Of a DNA stretch of 64,000 bases, positions 46,456 through 56,095 are shown piece after piece. A model generated the notes under the pieces. The model saw nothing but the letters and a program-made list of their open reading frames with translations, was not told where the DNA came from and did not search any database. The position numbers were made by a program, and so were the translations under genes. Each line of letters opens with the position of its first letter. Within the stretch, counting starts at the first letter, position 1. This stretch comes from Streptomyces gossypii (GTDB lineage Bacteria > Actinomycetota > Actinomycetes > Streptomycetales > Streptomycetaceae). The DNA lies in contig NZ_JAJAGO010000004.1 in assembly GCF_025165795.1 (NCBI RefSeq), positions 1 to 64,000 of the forward strand. The letters are read 5' to 3'.

Positions 46456-49400
46456 TCAGCTGAGCAGGGTGGCGGCCTCTTCGACGGAGAGGCCGCCACC
46501 CTCGCGGTGCAGCTCCTCGTACCGCTGCTCGCCCAGCGCTGCACTGGCGACGCGGGCGGCACGCCCGCGGCTCTCCCGGGCGGCGAGAGTCCCCGAGCCG
46601 AGCGGCACCTCCTGCACGTCGAACGCGCCGAGCAGTCGCGCCGCATCAGCGTGCCGGCCGAGCTCCGCGAGCGCCTCAGCCGCGGACGCCAGCTGCCAGA
46701 CGGTGAGCTGCGGGGCGACGAACTGGGTCAGCGGATCCTCGCGCGTCACCGTCACGGCCGTCAGGAACTTGGGCAGCGATTCCTGCGGTCTGCCCGCACG
46801 CACGTCCAGCCAGCCGTCCACCCCGGCGAGCATGCCGAAGAAGAGCGGGGGTGCCACGCCTTGGAGTTTCTCCCGCAGCACGGCGAGATGCTGCCTGGCC
46901 TCGTCGGTCCGGCCCACCCGGCCGAGGCGGAGCGCCAGCCCGACCCGCGCGAAGTGCCCCGCGTCCCCGCCCGAGCGTTCGCCGTCCTCGACCGCCTGGT
47001 AGAGCATGCGTTCGCCGTCCTCGCCCTGCTCGCCGATGTCCTCCTCGGAGTCCAGCAGCGCCCCGGCCAGCCGGGCCCGCAGCATCGGCACCTGGGCATG
47101 GGCGCCCAGCTCCTCCGCGATGGCGGCGGCCCGCCGGTAGTCGGCCGCCGCGCCGGCCAGGTCACCACGTCTCTCGCGCGTTTCGCCGCGGCCCGCGAGT
47201 GCCTCGGCGACTCCCCACTGGTCCCCGATCCGCGTGAAGATCTCCAGACTCTCGTCGGCGTCGAGGGCGGCACGGTCGAGTGCGTCGGTCCGGTCGTTGA
47301 GCACCTTGCTCCGCAGCTGGAGCACTGCGGCCAGTGCCCAGTCGTCGCCCAGTTCGCGGGTGCCGCTCACGGCGGCGTTCAGGATCTCGCCGAGCCGCGC
47401 GTAGTCGCCCAGCAGGATCATCGCGAAGAACCAGGAGATTCCGGGCGGGCGGCAGACCTGCGGCTGGCCGGGCTGGTAGGTCTGCGACAGAGCCTCGAGC
47501 CTCTCCCGCATCTCGGGCGAGTTGATCACGATCATGTCGGGCTGGGTGCTGGCGAAATGGATGAGCCACGCGCCGCGTCGGGCCTCCTCCAGCTGCTCGG
47601 GCGGCATCGGAGGCGGCCTGTCGGTGCAGCGCTCCCGCAGCGAGGGAGCAGGCTTGCCGGGCGGCAGGAAGGGGTGGGGGCCGAGGTTCAGCGCGGCCTG
47701 CGACCACATGCTCGCGTCCGAACGGTGCCCGCGCAGCTCCCAGAACCAGTGCAGCGACAGCACCAGGCAGAACGCCTCCTGCTCGTCGTGGGCGGTCACC
47801 GCCCACCGCAGCGCGGTGCGCAGGTTGTCGTGTTCCCGCTCCAGCCGCTCCAGATGCTCGCGCTGGCCGGGGCCGCGCAGCAACGGGTCAGTGGTGCGGG
47901 CGAGTTCGCGGTAGGCGACAAGATGCCGCCGCTCGGTGGCCGGCCGCTCGGCCGCCTCGTCCAGCCGCTCGGCCGCGTATTCGCCCACCGTCTCCAGCAG
48001 CCGGTAGCGCATCGCGCCGTCCCCCGCCGGGGCAGCCACCACCAGCGACTTGTCGACAAGTGCGCCGAGCAGCGCGGGGATGTCACGCGGGTCGACGGGC
48101 GTGCAGCCCGCCGGGTCGGCGCAGACCTCCTCGGCCTGGGCCAGCCCGCAGCCGCCGGAGAAGACGGCGAGCCTGCGCAGCACCGCCCGCTCGGCATCGT
48201 CCAGCAGATCCCAGGACCAGTCGACGACCGCGCGCAGCGCCTGCTGCCGGGGCAGGACGGTGCGGCTGCCGCCGGTCAGCAGCCGGAAGCGGTCGTCGAG
48301 CCGGTCGGCGAGCTGGCGCGGGGTGAGCGAGCGCAGCCGGGCGGCGGCCAGCTCGATGGCGAGCGGCAGTCCGTCCAGCCTGCGGCAGATCTCCGCGCAC
48401 GCCTCCAAGTCCTCCTCGACCCGGAATCCGGCGCGGGCGGACCCGCCCCGGTCGGCGAGCAGCCGCAGCGCCACCGGATCGGGCAGCGGCTCCACCGGCC
48501 GCACCCGCTCCCCCGGCACGCCGAGCGGCTCCCGGCTGGTGGCCAGGACGGTGACGCGTGGGCACTCCGTCAGCAGGGTCTCCACCAGCCGGGCCGCCGC
48601 GTCGATCACATGCTCACAGTTGTCCAGTACGAGCAGCATCCGCCGGGCGGCGCACCGTTCGGCGAGCTGGGCGAGCGGGTCGAGTGCGTGGGGGTCGGTG
48701 GCGGCACGCAGCCCCTCGGCCGTCGTGCCCCGGATGACCGTCTCCCGGCCGCCGAGTGCGGTGAGCACGGCCTCGGCGAGAGCCTCCGGGTCGCGGACGG
48801 GCGCCAGTTCGGCGAGCCAGACGCCGTCGGGCCATGCGCTGCCCAGGGCTTCGGCGGCCTCCTGGGAGAGCCGGGTCTTCCCGGCGCCGCCGGGGCCGAG
48901 CAGGGTGACGAGCCGGGCACCGGACAGGTCGCCGCGGAGGGCCTCCACGTCCGTCTCGCGTCCGACGAAGGAGGTGAGCCGTGCGCGGAGGTTGCCGGGA
49001 CGGACGGATCCTGCCGGGTCCTGCCCCGTCGGGTGCGCTGTGGCGTCGGGGGCGCCGGAGGTGCCGAGCAGCTCCCCGTGCAGGGCCCGCAGTTCAGGCC
49101 CGGGGTCGGTGCCCAGGCGGTCCGCGAAGGTGACCCGTACCTCCTCGTAGGCGGCCAGTGCCTCCGCCTGGCGGCCGGTGTCCCGCAGCGCCCGCAGATA
49201 CAGCGCCCACAGCGGCTCGTCCAGCGGGTGCGCCGTGGCCAGCTCGCGCAGTGCGGGCAGTGCCGTTTCGGCGCGGCCAAGTGCGCATTCCGCCTCCAGC
49301 CTGCTGCGCCGCGCGGCAAGCTGCCGGGCCTGTGCCCGTGCGGCCACCGTGTCGCCGTCGGGCAGATCCGCCAGCGCGGGCCCGCGCCACAGCGCCAGCG

Positions 49401-49809
49401 CGTCGTCCAGTTGTTCGACCGCCTTGCCCGGATCGCCGTCCGCCAGGGCCTGTGCGCCCTCGTCGGCAAGCCGCTCGAAACGGAAGAGATCGATGTCGTC
49501 CCGTTCGGCCACCAGCTGGTAGCCGCCCGCGCCGGAGGCGACCGCCTCGCGGCCCAGCGCCCGCCGCAACCGTCCCACCAGGGCCTGGAGGGCGGCGAGT
49601 TCGTCGGTCGGCGGTTCCTCATCAGCCGCCCATACCTCGCTCACGAGCGTGTCCGTACGGACCGGGCGTCCTCCGGCCACCGCCAGCGCTGTCAGCAGCG
49701 CGCGCAGCCGTGCCCCACCGAGCGGCACCGAAGTGCCGTCCGCGCGAAGTGCCTGCGTAGTCCCCAGAACGCGATACCGGTAGCGCACCTGTTCATACTG
49801 CCAGGTCAC
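46456..49809 (-). CDS. AfsR/SARP-like transcriptional regulator (BTAD, NB-ARC-like ATPase, TPR)
   Basis: This large regulator has about 1117 residues. Residues 10-100 form an OmpR-like winged helix and 105-245 a bacterial transcriptional activation domain (BTAD; L-F-R-F-E-R-L-A-D-E-G). From about 275 comes a STAND/AP-ATPase with P-loop L-G-P-G-G-A-G-K-T-R at 304-313 and Walker B L-V-L-D-N-C-E-H near 395. Residues about 650-1117 are TPR-like helices. Such proteins control secondary metabolism or stress genes after nucleotide-dependent oligomerisation. The GTG at 49809 has no obvious ribosome site; GTG 49788 is an alternative. It begins 35 bases after the immunity gene on the same strand, so it may be co-transcribed with the toxin cassette. 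It converges on the exporter genes. Confidence 0.87.
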   Translation of the reverse strand: MTWQYEQVRYRYRVLGTTQALRADGTSVPLGGARLRALLTALAVAGGRPVRTDTLVSEVWAADEEPPTDELAALQALVGRLRRALGREAVASGAGGYQLVAERDDIDLFRFERLADEGAQALADGDPGKAVEQLDDALALWRGPALADLPDGDTVAARAQARQLAARRSRLEAECALGRAETALPALRELATAHPLDEPLWALYLRALRDTGRQAEALAAYEEVRVTFADRLGTDPGPELRALHGELLGTSGAPDATAHPTGQDPAGSVRPGNLRARLTSFVGRETDVEALRGDLSGARLVTLLGPGGAGKTRLSQEAAEALGSAWPDGVWLAELAPVRDPEALAEAVLTALGGRETVIRGTTAEGLRAATDPHALDPLAQLAERCAARRMLLVLDNCEHVIDAAARLVETLLTECPRVTVLATSREPLGVPGERVRPVEPLPDPVALRLLADRGGSARAGFRVEEDLEACAEICRRLDGLPLAIELAAARLRSLTPRQLADRLDDRFRLLTGGSRTVLPRQQALRAVVDWSWDLLDDAERAVLRRLAVFSGGCGLAQAEEVCADPAGCTPVDPRDIPALLGALVDKSLVVAAPAGDGAMRYRLLETVGEYAAERLDEAAERPATERRHLVAYRELARTTDPLLRGPGQREHLERLEREHDNLRTALRWAVTAHDEQEAFCLVLSLHWFWELRGHRSDASMWSQAALNLGPHPFLPPGKPAPSLRERCTDRPPPMPPEQLEEARRGAWLIHFASTQPDMIVINSPEMRERLEALSQTYQPGQPQVCRPPGISWFFAMILLGDYARLGEILNAAVSGTRELGDDWALAAVLQLRSKVLNDRTDALDRAALDADESLEIFTRIGDQWGVAEALAGRGETRERRGDLAGAAADYRRAAAIAEELGAHAQVPMLRARLAGALLDSEEDIGEQGEDGERMLYQAVEDGERSGGDAGHFARVGLALRLGRVGRTDEARQHLAVLREKLQGVAPPLFFGMLAGVDGWLDVRAGRPQESLPKFLTAVTVTREDPLTQFVAPQLTVWQLASAAEALAELGRHADAARLLGAFDVQEVPLGSGTLAARESRGRAARVASAALGEQRYEELHREGGGLSVEEAATLLS

Positions 49810-49844
49810 GACTGGCCGGGCGCTAAGGGCTGTCCGCTCTGCCC

Positions 49845-50234
49845 TCACCCGGCGCCGGTCTGCCGCAGCGTCCAGCCCGGCCTCTCCCGGATTCTGCGCA
49901 GCACTTCCGGGTAGTCCAGCAGGTCCCCGTAATTGGTGTCCACGATTCCCCTGGCATCGGCCAGGCAGCGCCCCAGGAGGGCCCGCGCGCAATCCATGTT
50001 CTGGTATTCGATGAGCAGCGGTTCGAATTCTCCCAGCCGCTCCCGGATCTCCCGCAGTTCGTCCTCGTCGTAGTCCTGGAGAACGGATCCGCTGGTCCCG
50101 ACACCGAACACGCAGTCACCGAGTGTGAAATACCGGAAGTGCTCGTCACCCGTGATCTCGTCGAGCGCGAGAATGCGGCCCTGCACCCCTGCGGCGTCCT
50201 CCTGGGCGGTCAGCAGGACAAAGGTGTCTCTCAC
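49845..50234 (-). CDS. Predicted immunity protein for the RHS toxin
   Basis: This small acidic protein of 129 residues has no signal peptide, starting M-R-D-T-F-V-L-L-T-A-Q. I do not recognise its family. The immunity call comes from position: it directly follows the toxin tip, with its GTG start overlapping the toxin stop (GTGA), which guarantees coupled production. Acidic residues are concentrated in the middle (Y-D-E-D-E-L-R-E-I), as is common for proteins that plug nuclease active sites. It would protect the producer in the cytoplasm. Confidence 0.6.
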   Translation of the reverse strand: MRDTFVLLTAQEDAAGVQGRILALDEITGDEHFRYFTLGDCVFGVGTSGSVLQDYDEDELREIRERLGEFEPLLIEYQNMDCARALLGRCLADARGIVDTNYGDLLDYPEVLRRIRERPGWTLRQTGAG

Positions 50235-53200
50235 GGTGCGATGACTCCCATCAGTGTTTCCTTGTCGCGGGTGACCATGATGCCCGCCTCTTCCAGGGAG
50301 CGGACCACGCTCCCCTTGCCCGTCGGCAGATAGACGATCACCGGCCGGTCGGTGAGTGCCTGGGTTCGCAGCGCCTGGTCCAGCGCGCCCTTCCCGCCGC
50401 CGCTCTTCACCTGGATCACGGCGTTCTCGGTGACCAGGTCGAAGTCTGTCAGCGGCTTTCCGTCCGGGCCCATGATCTCGATCCCCTCCGCCTTCACGTG
50501 ACCGGGATACCGGGCATGGATTTCGTCCGCCAGCTCCGGGACGATCGGGTCGTCCCCCTTGCCCACGATCCAGGGCCGGCAGGGGGTGAGTCCCTGCGGG
50601 TCGGTCCACGCGTGCGGGTTCCGTACATAGGCGGCCGGGTTCGGGGCCGCGGCGAGGCCCAGCGGGTCCGGGCTGGTGTAGCGGGCCGTCTCGGGGTCGT
50701 AGTAGCGGTGGAAGTTGTAGTGGAGGCCGGTCTCCGGGTCGTGGTACTGGCCGGGGAAGCGCAGCGGGGTGTAGGCGGTGGCGTCCCGGTTCCAGGTGGT
50801 GGTGCCCCACAGAGTGCGCTGGGTGTGCCAGGCGATGCCGCCGCTCTCGTCGACCAGCTCGGTCGGGGTGCCGACCAGGTCGGTGACGATCGCGAAGAAG
50901 CGGGAGTCGATCTCGGTCTGCGAGGCGGCGTCGCAGAGGCGTTCGGTCTGGCAGAGCGGTGTGAGCCCGTCGTGGTCCCAGGTGAGGGTCACCGGGTGGA
51001 GCAGGCCGGGTGCGGTGGTCGTCTGTTCGACGAGGGTGGGGCCGTCCCAGGTGAAGTCGACCTGCTCGGCGACCTGTTCCGAGCTGTCGAGCCGCTGCTT
51101 GGCGGTACGGCGGCCGAGCGCGTCATAGCGGTACCGCCACACCGTGCCGTCGGGGGTCACCACCTGCGTCAGGCGGTCCTCCGCGTCCCAGCGGTACCGC
51201 CAGGTGTCCGGCTTCTTGGACAGCCGCGCCTTCTGCCGCAGGACGATGCGGCCCGCCTCGTCGTACTCGTAGCGGACCTTCCCGGCCGTATGGACCCGGG
51301 TACCGGTGTAGCTGCGCGCCCCCCGGGCCTCCGGCGAGGGGTGCCGGCCAGGCCAGTCCGCATGCGTTTGGTTGCCCGCCTCGTCATACGCGTACGACTC
51401 GCTCCAGCCGGCCGCGTGCACCGCGGTCACCCGGCCCGCCAGGTCCAGTTCGAAGCTGCGGTCGCCCCCCAGCTTGTCGGTCAGGGCGGTCAGATGGCCG
51501 TCCGGCCGGTAGCTGTACGACCGCCGCTGGAGCGTGCCGGTGTCCTCACCGGTCAGAGCCTGGCTCGTCAGGGTCTGACCGGTCAGCCGCCCCACCGGGT
51601 CCCAGTCCTGCTGGAGCGTGGTGCCCGGCCCGATGCTGCGCTCGGTCTCACGGCCCGCGGCATCGTGGGTGAAGCCGAGCGTGTGGCCGGAGGCGGTCAG
51701 CGTGGTGCGGTTGCCCGCCAGGTCGTAGCCGAAGGTGGAGACCGCACCGCTGGGGGTGACCCGACGGGTGCGGCGGCCCGCGGGGTCGTAGGAGTGGTTC
51801 AGCACCCTGCCGTTGACGAGTTCCGACTTGACACGGCCGAGCTTGTCACGGTGGTAGCGGAGTTCGGCGTCGGGGCCGAGGGCCTCGGTGAGCCGTCCGG
51901 CGGGGTCGTAGCCGTAGGTGGTGACATGGCCGTCCACGTCCTTGCGAACGATCCGGCCCTGGATGTCCCGCGCGAAGGAGACCGTCTGGCCCGCCGGGTT
52001 GGTGCGGCTGACCAGCTGTCCGGCCGCGTCATGGGCGTACGTCAGCGTGCGGCCGTCGAAGTCCGTCTCGGACACCGGCCTGCCCGCCTCGTCGTATACG
52101 TAACTCCACGTCAGGCCCTGCGGGTTGGTGACGCCGGTCAGGCGCAGATCGGTGTCGTGGTCGAACTCGTAGCGCGTACCGTCCGGATCGGTGCGGGCGG
52201 CGAGCAGGTCGAAGTGCGTGTACTCGTAGGAGGTCACGCCGCCCGAAGCGTCCACGTGCTGGACGCAGTTGCCCTCCCCGTCATGGGTCCAGCGCTGCTC
52301 GGCACCGTCCGGATCGGTGCGGCGGGTGAGTCTGCCCTCCGCCGACCACTCCAGCCGGGTGACGGCGCCCCGCGGATCGGTCAGCGCGGTGACATGGCCG
52401 AACGCGTCCCGTGCGTAGCGGGTGACCCCGCCTCCCGGGTCGGTCACCTCGACGGGCAGCCCGGCCGCGTCGCAGCGGACCCGGGTCTCCGCGCCCGACG
52501 GGTCCTTGACCGAACTCAGGTGGCCGAGCCCGTCGTAGCCGTACCGCGTCACCCTGCCCGAGGGATCGGTGAGCGTGGTGCGGTTCCCGTACGCGTCGTA
52601 CGTAAGGGCCCACCGCGCGCCGTCCGCCCCGGCTGCGGAGACGGGCAGACCGAGCGCGTTGTACTCCATCGCCAAGGAGCACCCGTCCGGCCGGGTGACG
52701 CCGGAGAGCCGCCCCTCCTCGTCGTAGTGGAAGCGGGTCGTACGGCCCAGCGCGTCGGTGCGCGAGAGGACCCGGCCCCGGTGGTCACGGCGGGTGCGGA
52801 CCACAGCGCCGGTCGGGTCGTACGCGGCGATCACCTGGCTGCGGTCGTTGATCACATAGCGGCTGACCCGGCCCCGCACGGTGGTGACCGTGGTGACCCG
52901 GTGACCGGTCGACGGGTCCGCCGCCCCGTAGCCGATGCGTACCTGGAGGTGGCCCGCGGTGCCGCCCTCCGCGATGCACCGGTCGCGGTTGTCGTACACG
53001 TAGTCATAGCGCCGGCCGTTGGTGTCCGTCCAGGCGATCACCCGGTGCTCGTCGTCGTAGTCGAAGCGCAGCGGCAGGCCCGAGGAGCGGACGACCTCGG
53101 TCAGGTTCCCGTCCGTGTAGCCGTAGCGGACCAGCTCCCGCTCCTCCAGATGCAGCGCGGTGATCCGGCCGTCCTGGGTGGTCAGCCGCAGGCGACGACC

Positions 53201-54913
53201 CGAGCTGTGCACGATGCCGGAGGGTGCGCCGGTCTCGTCGTACTCGAAGTCGATCCGGTGCCCGTTGCGGTCGCTGATCTGTTCCAGCCGGGCCTCACCG
53301 TCGGCGCCGCCCGCTCCGCCGCGCGCCTCGCCGCCGGTGCCGTCGTCGTCCGGGGCGCGGAAAAGCCAGGTACGGCCGCTGTCCGGATCGCTCAGCGTGT
53401 AGTCGCCTTCCGGTGTGCGCTCCAGCGGCAGCCGGGGCCCGCTCTCCGGCAGGGTCGGCACGCCCGGCGCGGGATGCGGGTAGGCCAGCAGCAGCCCGTC
53501 CGCCGTCACCAGGACCACGCCACGGGAGTCGATCTCCAGCCGCTGGTCCGCTGTCGAGGACCAGGACGGGCCGAACCAGCGCCCGGCCCGGTAGCCGGAG
53601 TCCAGCCGTCGTGCGAAGACGAGTGGCAACGCGCCTGACAGCGTCACGTCCGTCTGCGGGAGATACATACGGCCGGTCGCCAGGTCCACCGGGTCGGTGC
53701 CGCCGGACTCCCGGTCAGCGTCCGGCCGGTCGTTCGTTCCGGGGCTGTCCTTGTCCAACTGGCTGCGCCCGGGCGGGCCGTCGTCGGCGTGCCGGCCCAC
53801 GGTGGCGGTTTTCTTGGCGGCCCCCAGCCCCTTGGTCCCCAGCAACTCCGGGAGCAGTCGGCCGACTCCCTCGGCGGGGTCCTGCTTGAAGGTGTCCCAC
53901 ATGTTCTGGGCGGTGCCCACCGGGTCGTTGGCCACCTGCACGAGACCGGTGACGGTGCTGTTCAAGTTGGTGAGGTACTCGGCCGGGTGGGTCACGTTGT
54001 ACGGGTCCGTCGGGTTCACGCTGCGGACGAAGCTGACCAGGCCCGCACTCCCCTTGATGACGCCGCCCAAGGCGTGCGACACGTCCAGCCCCACACCGGT
54101 GAGCCCGTCCTGCACCTGTTCCGAGTAAGAGGGCTTCGCCGGTGCCTCGTCCCGGGCCTCGCTCACCGCCGTCTCCGCGGTGGTGCGGGCCGTGTTCCGC
54201 TGGGTCCGGGCCTCCTTCAGAATCTCCTCGGCCTCATTTCGCCCTGCGATTCCGGGGTCCTTGAACTCTCCCGGCTGCACCGGCCGTGTCCCCGGGTCCT
54301 CCCCGGCGCGTGCCTTGGCGTTGTAGGTCTCGGCGGCGGTCGTGTACTCGTCCACCTTGGTGTTGTGGGCGGTGCGGGCCTCCTCGGACTCCTTCTTCGC
54401 CGCCTTGTACTTCTCTATCGCGGTCTTCGCCCGGCCCTGTGCCCACTCGACGGTGTCGGCGAAGTCGCCAAGTGCCTTGGACGCCTTCTCGCAGGCTCCG
54501 GCCGCCTTGAACCACTTCTTCGGCTCGATCGAGACCTTCTCCCGGAAGGTGTCTGCCGCCTTCCCCTTCAACTGGTCCGACTCCAGGCCCTTCAGACCGT
54601 TCCCGACCTTGTTGAAGGCGTTCTTGAAGTCCTTGAGATGGCTGGAGTTGGAGCGCAGCGTGGAGACGCTGCCGTGGATGAGCTTCTTGGGGTCCTCCGT
54701 CTGGCCCAGCTGCATCTCGCCGACGTCCGCGCCCAGCACGTTGGCCGCCGAATCCGAGGTCTCCCGGACCCAGTCGGCGCCGCTCTCCCAGCCGACGTCT
54801 TCCAGCCGGTCCGCCGACCAGTCACCGAAGTCGTCGACACCCTCGCCGACGACCTCGGCACCGTCCTCGAAGAAGTCCTCCACCGGGTCGGGGATGAAGT
54901 CGCCGATCCCCAT
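50231..54913 (-). CDS. RHS/YD-repeat polymorphic toxin with N-terminal T7SS-type region and nuclease-like tip
   Basis: The protein has 1560 residues. Residues 1-300 form a long helical region with a heptad-rich stretch (about 120-250, A-I-E-K-Y-K-A-A-K-K-E-S), like the putative T7SS-signal domain of actinobacterial RHS proteins. A DUF6531-like entry follows at about 405 (T-D-P-V-D-L-A-T-G). YD repeats fill about 460-1380. The RHS core ends with R-Y-Y-D-P-E-T-A-R-Y-T-S-P-D-P-L-G near 1410-1430. The last 116 residues are the variable toxin. D1490-F-D1492 then Q1501-V-K1503-S-G resembles a PD-(D/E)xK nuclease core. The start ATG overlaps the stop of the WXG-like gene, and the stop overlaps the start of the immunity gene. 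It probably kills or inhibits competing cells after contact-dependent delivery (inference). Confidence 0.85.
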   Translation of the reverse strand: MGIGDFIPDPVEDFFEDGAEVVGEGVDDFGDWSADRLEDVGWESGADWVRETSDSAANVLGADVGEMQLGQTEDPKKLIHGSVSTLRSNSSHLKDFKNAFNKVGNGLKGLESDQLKGKAADTFREKVSIEPKKWFKAAGACEKASKALGDFADTVEWAQGRAKTAIEKYKAAKKESEEARTAHNTKVDEYTTAAETYNAKARAGEDPGTRPVQPGEFKDPGIAGRNEAEEILKEARTQRNTARTTAETAVSEARDEAPAKPSYSEQVQDGLTGVGLDVSHALGGVIKGSAGLVSFVRSVNPTDPYNVTHPAEYLTNLNSTVTGLVQVANDPVGTAQNMWDTFKQDPAEGVGRLLPELLGTKGLGAAKKTATVGRHADDGPPGRSQLDKDSPGTNDRPDADRESGGTDPVDLATGRMYLPQTDVTLSGALPLVFARRLDSGYRAGRWFGPSWSSTADQRLEIDSRGVVLVTADGLLLAYPHPAPGVPTLPESGPRLPLERTPEGDYTLSDPDSGRTWLFRAPDDDGTGGEARGGAGGADGEARLEQISDRNGHRIDFEYDETGAPSGIVHSSGRRLRLTTQDGRITALHLEERELVRYGYTDGNLTEVVRSSGLPLRFDYDDEHRVIAWTDTNGRRYDYVYDNRDRCIAEGGTAGHLQVRIGYGAADPSTGHRVTTVTTVRGRVSRYVINDRSQVIAAYDPTGAVVRTRRDHRGRVLSRTDALGRTTRFHYDEEGRLSGVTRPDGCSLAMEYNALGLPVSAAGADGARWALTYDAYGNRTTLTDPSGRVTRYGYDGLGHLSSVKDPSGAETRVRCDAAGLPVEVTDPGGGVTRYARDAFGHVTALTDPRGAVTRLEWSAEGRLTRRTDPDGAEQRWTHDGEGNCVQHVDASGGVTSYEYTHFDLLAARTDPDGTRYEFDHDTDLRLTGVTNPQGLTWSYVYDEAGRPVSETDFDGRTLTYAHDAAGQLVSRTNPAGQTVSFARDIQGRIVRKDVDGHVTTYGYDPAGRLTEALGPDAELRYHRDKLGRVKSELVNGRVLNHSYDPAGRRTRRVTPSGAVSTFGYDLAGNRTTLTASGHTLGFTHDAAGRETERSIGPGTTLQQDWDPVGRLTGQTLTSQALTGEDTGTLQRRSYSYRPDGHLTALTDKLGGDRSFELDLAGRVTAVHAAGWSESYAYDEAGNQTHADWPGRHPSPEARGARSYTGTRVHTAGKVRYEYDEAGRIVLRQKARLSKKPDTWRYRWDAEDRLTQVVTPDGTVWRYRYDALGRRTAKQRLDSSEQVAEQVDFTWDGPTLVEQTTTAPGLLHPVTLTWDHDGLTPLCQTERLCDAASQTEIDSRFFAIVTDLVGTPTELVDESGGIAWHTQRTLWGTTTWNRDATAYTPLRFPGQYHDPETGLHYNFHRYYDPETARYTSPDPLGLAAAPNPAAYVRNPHAWTDPQGLTPCRPWIVGKGDDPIVPELADEIHARYPGHVKAEGIEIMGPDGKPLTDFDLVTENAVIQVKSGGGKGALDQALRTQALTDRPVIVYLPTGKGSVVRSLEEAGIMVTRDKETLMGVIAP

Positions 54914-55539
54914 CAGCCGGTCCCCTCCTGCGCGGCGCGCTCCTCCGGAGACGGCCCGTAGACGTCGTCCACCATCTGGTCGAACCGCTCCTGATCGATG
55001 CCCAGCGCGTCGTTCATCTGCTCGGCCTGGTCACCGCCGCGCCCCTCGGTGAGCAGCGCGCGTCCGGTGTCCTTCCAGTCCTGCTCGATGTCCTGCCCGG
55101 CCTGATCCCAGGACTCGCCGCTGTAGTCCGGCGCGTCCGGCGTCAGGAGGCCGCCCCAGTTCTGCTGGGTGACCTCCTCCTCCGTCGCGTGCGGGTTGCC
55201 CACCAGGGAGTTCACCCCGATCTTGAAGGTGCCGTCCCAGTACTGGTCCTCCGACCAGATCATGCCCGCTGCCAGGCCCAGCCGCTGCGCGATCGCATTG
55301 GCGTCCTGCACCAGCGCACGGACCCCCCACTCCCAACGCTCGCAGTAGTCCTCGAAGTTGTCGGCCAGACCGCCCCCGCCCGCCTCCATCCCCGTCATGG
55401 CCATCGACTCGAAGCCGCTGCCCTGCAACGCCCCGGTGCTGGTCCCGATCTCCTTGAGCTCACCCATGGCCGCGTTCAGCCCCTTGGTGATCAAGTCCAG
55501 CGAGGTCGGGCTGATGTTCAGATCGCCGTCGGCGCTCAT
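54913..55539 (-). CDS. WXG100-like helical protein of the toxin cassette
   Basis: This 208-residue protein has no signal peptide. Residues about 8-95 are predicted helical hairpin, with the motif W-E-W-G-V-R-A-L-V near 70 and a Gly-rich turn (G-G-G-G-L) near 55, like ESX/WXG100 secretion partners. The C-terminal half is acidic and less conserved (D-Q-E-R-F-D-Q-M-V-D-D-V-Y-G). Its ATG overlaps the SseB-like gene's stop, and its stop overlaps the toxin start. It probably pairs with the RHS N-terminus for type VII export. I infer this from context; no ESX core gene is in the window. Confidence 0.62.
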   Translation of the reverse strand: MSADGDLNISPTSLDLITKGLNAAMGELKEIGTSTGALQGSGFESMAMTGMEAGGGGLADNFEDYCERWEWGVRALVQDANAIAQRLGLAAGMIWSEDQYWDGTFKIGVNSLVGNPHATEEEVTQQNWGGLLTPDAPDYSGESWDQAGQDIEQDWKDTGRALLTEGRGGDQAEQMNDALGIDQERFDQMVDDVYGPSPEERAAQEGTG

Positions 55540-55943
55540 CGCACGGCCTGCCCGGCGAGTCCGGGCTCCGCGTCGACGGCCACCGCGTCCGGCACGATCC
55601 CCCTTGCCGGGGGGAACAGCATGGCCCCGTCGGCGTCGGCGACGTTCACGGCCACCCCGGCGGGCCGGTCCAAGGAGGGGACGACCGTGTCCAGCAACCG
55701 CGCGCCCAGCACGGACTCGTACCCGCGCGGCTGGTCGGGCATCGCTGTGCGGGCGAGTGCGAAGCGTGCCAGCGCGGCCTCGTCCGTGAACGCGTAGATC
55801 CACCGCACCCCGCCGTACACAGCCGTCGTCAGACCACCGTCCGTTACGGGAACCAGTACGGCGGCCCGCCGGAACTCCCCCACCAGCGCCCGCGGGTCAC
55901 CCGTCCCGGCGCGCCTCGCCGCGATTTCGTCTGCCAGCTCCAC
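55536..55943 (-). CDS. SseB-like protein at the head of the toxin cassette
   Basis: This 135-residue protein fits the SseB N-terminal fold: F-R-R-A-A-V-L-V-P-V-T-D-G-G-L, then W-I-Y-A-F-T-D-E-A-A-L-A-R-F, then A-D-G-A-M-L-F-P-P-A-R-G. In actinomycetes such proteins often accompany WXG100 and toxin genes; their biochemical role is unclear. The GTG at 55943 is preferred (GGGGG six bases upstream; the longer in-frame extension is low complexity). Its stop overlaps the next start by four bases. Confidence 0.62.
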   Translation of the reverse strand: MELADEIAARRAGTGDPRALVGEFRRAAVLVPVTDGGLTTAVYGGVRWIYAFTDEAALARFALARTAMPDQPRGYESVLGARLLDTVVPSLDRPAGVAVNVADADGAMLFPPARGIVPDAVAVDAEPGLAGQAVR

Positions 55944-56095
55944 CGCGAACCCCCGGTAGTTCGTTTTCGGCCATCGGCACCCAAGGTAGCCACGGCTTGG
56001 GAGATATCCGCAGGTCTGGGGATGTCTGTTGCACGATTGACGAACTGACCGCACCTGGCGCGGACACGCACACGGCGTCCGCCCGAGCGCGAGAG

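Noticed and set aside
56055..56095. Possible insertion-element boundary beside the toxin cassette
   Set aside because: No inverted terminal repeats, target duplication or transposase could be found on either side of the cassette.
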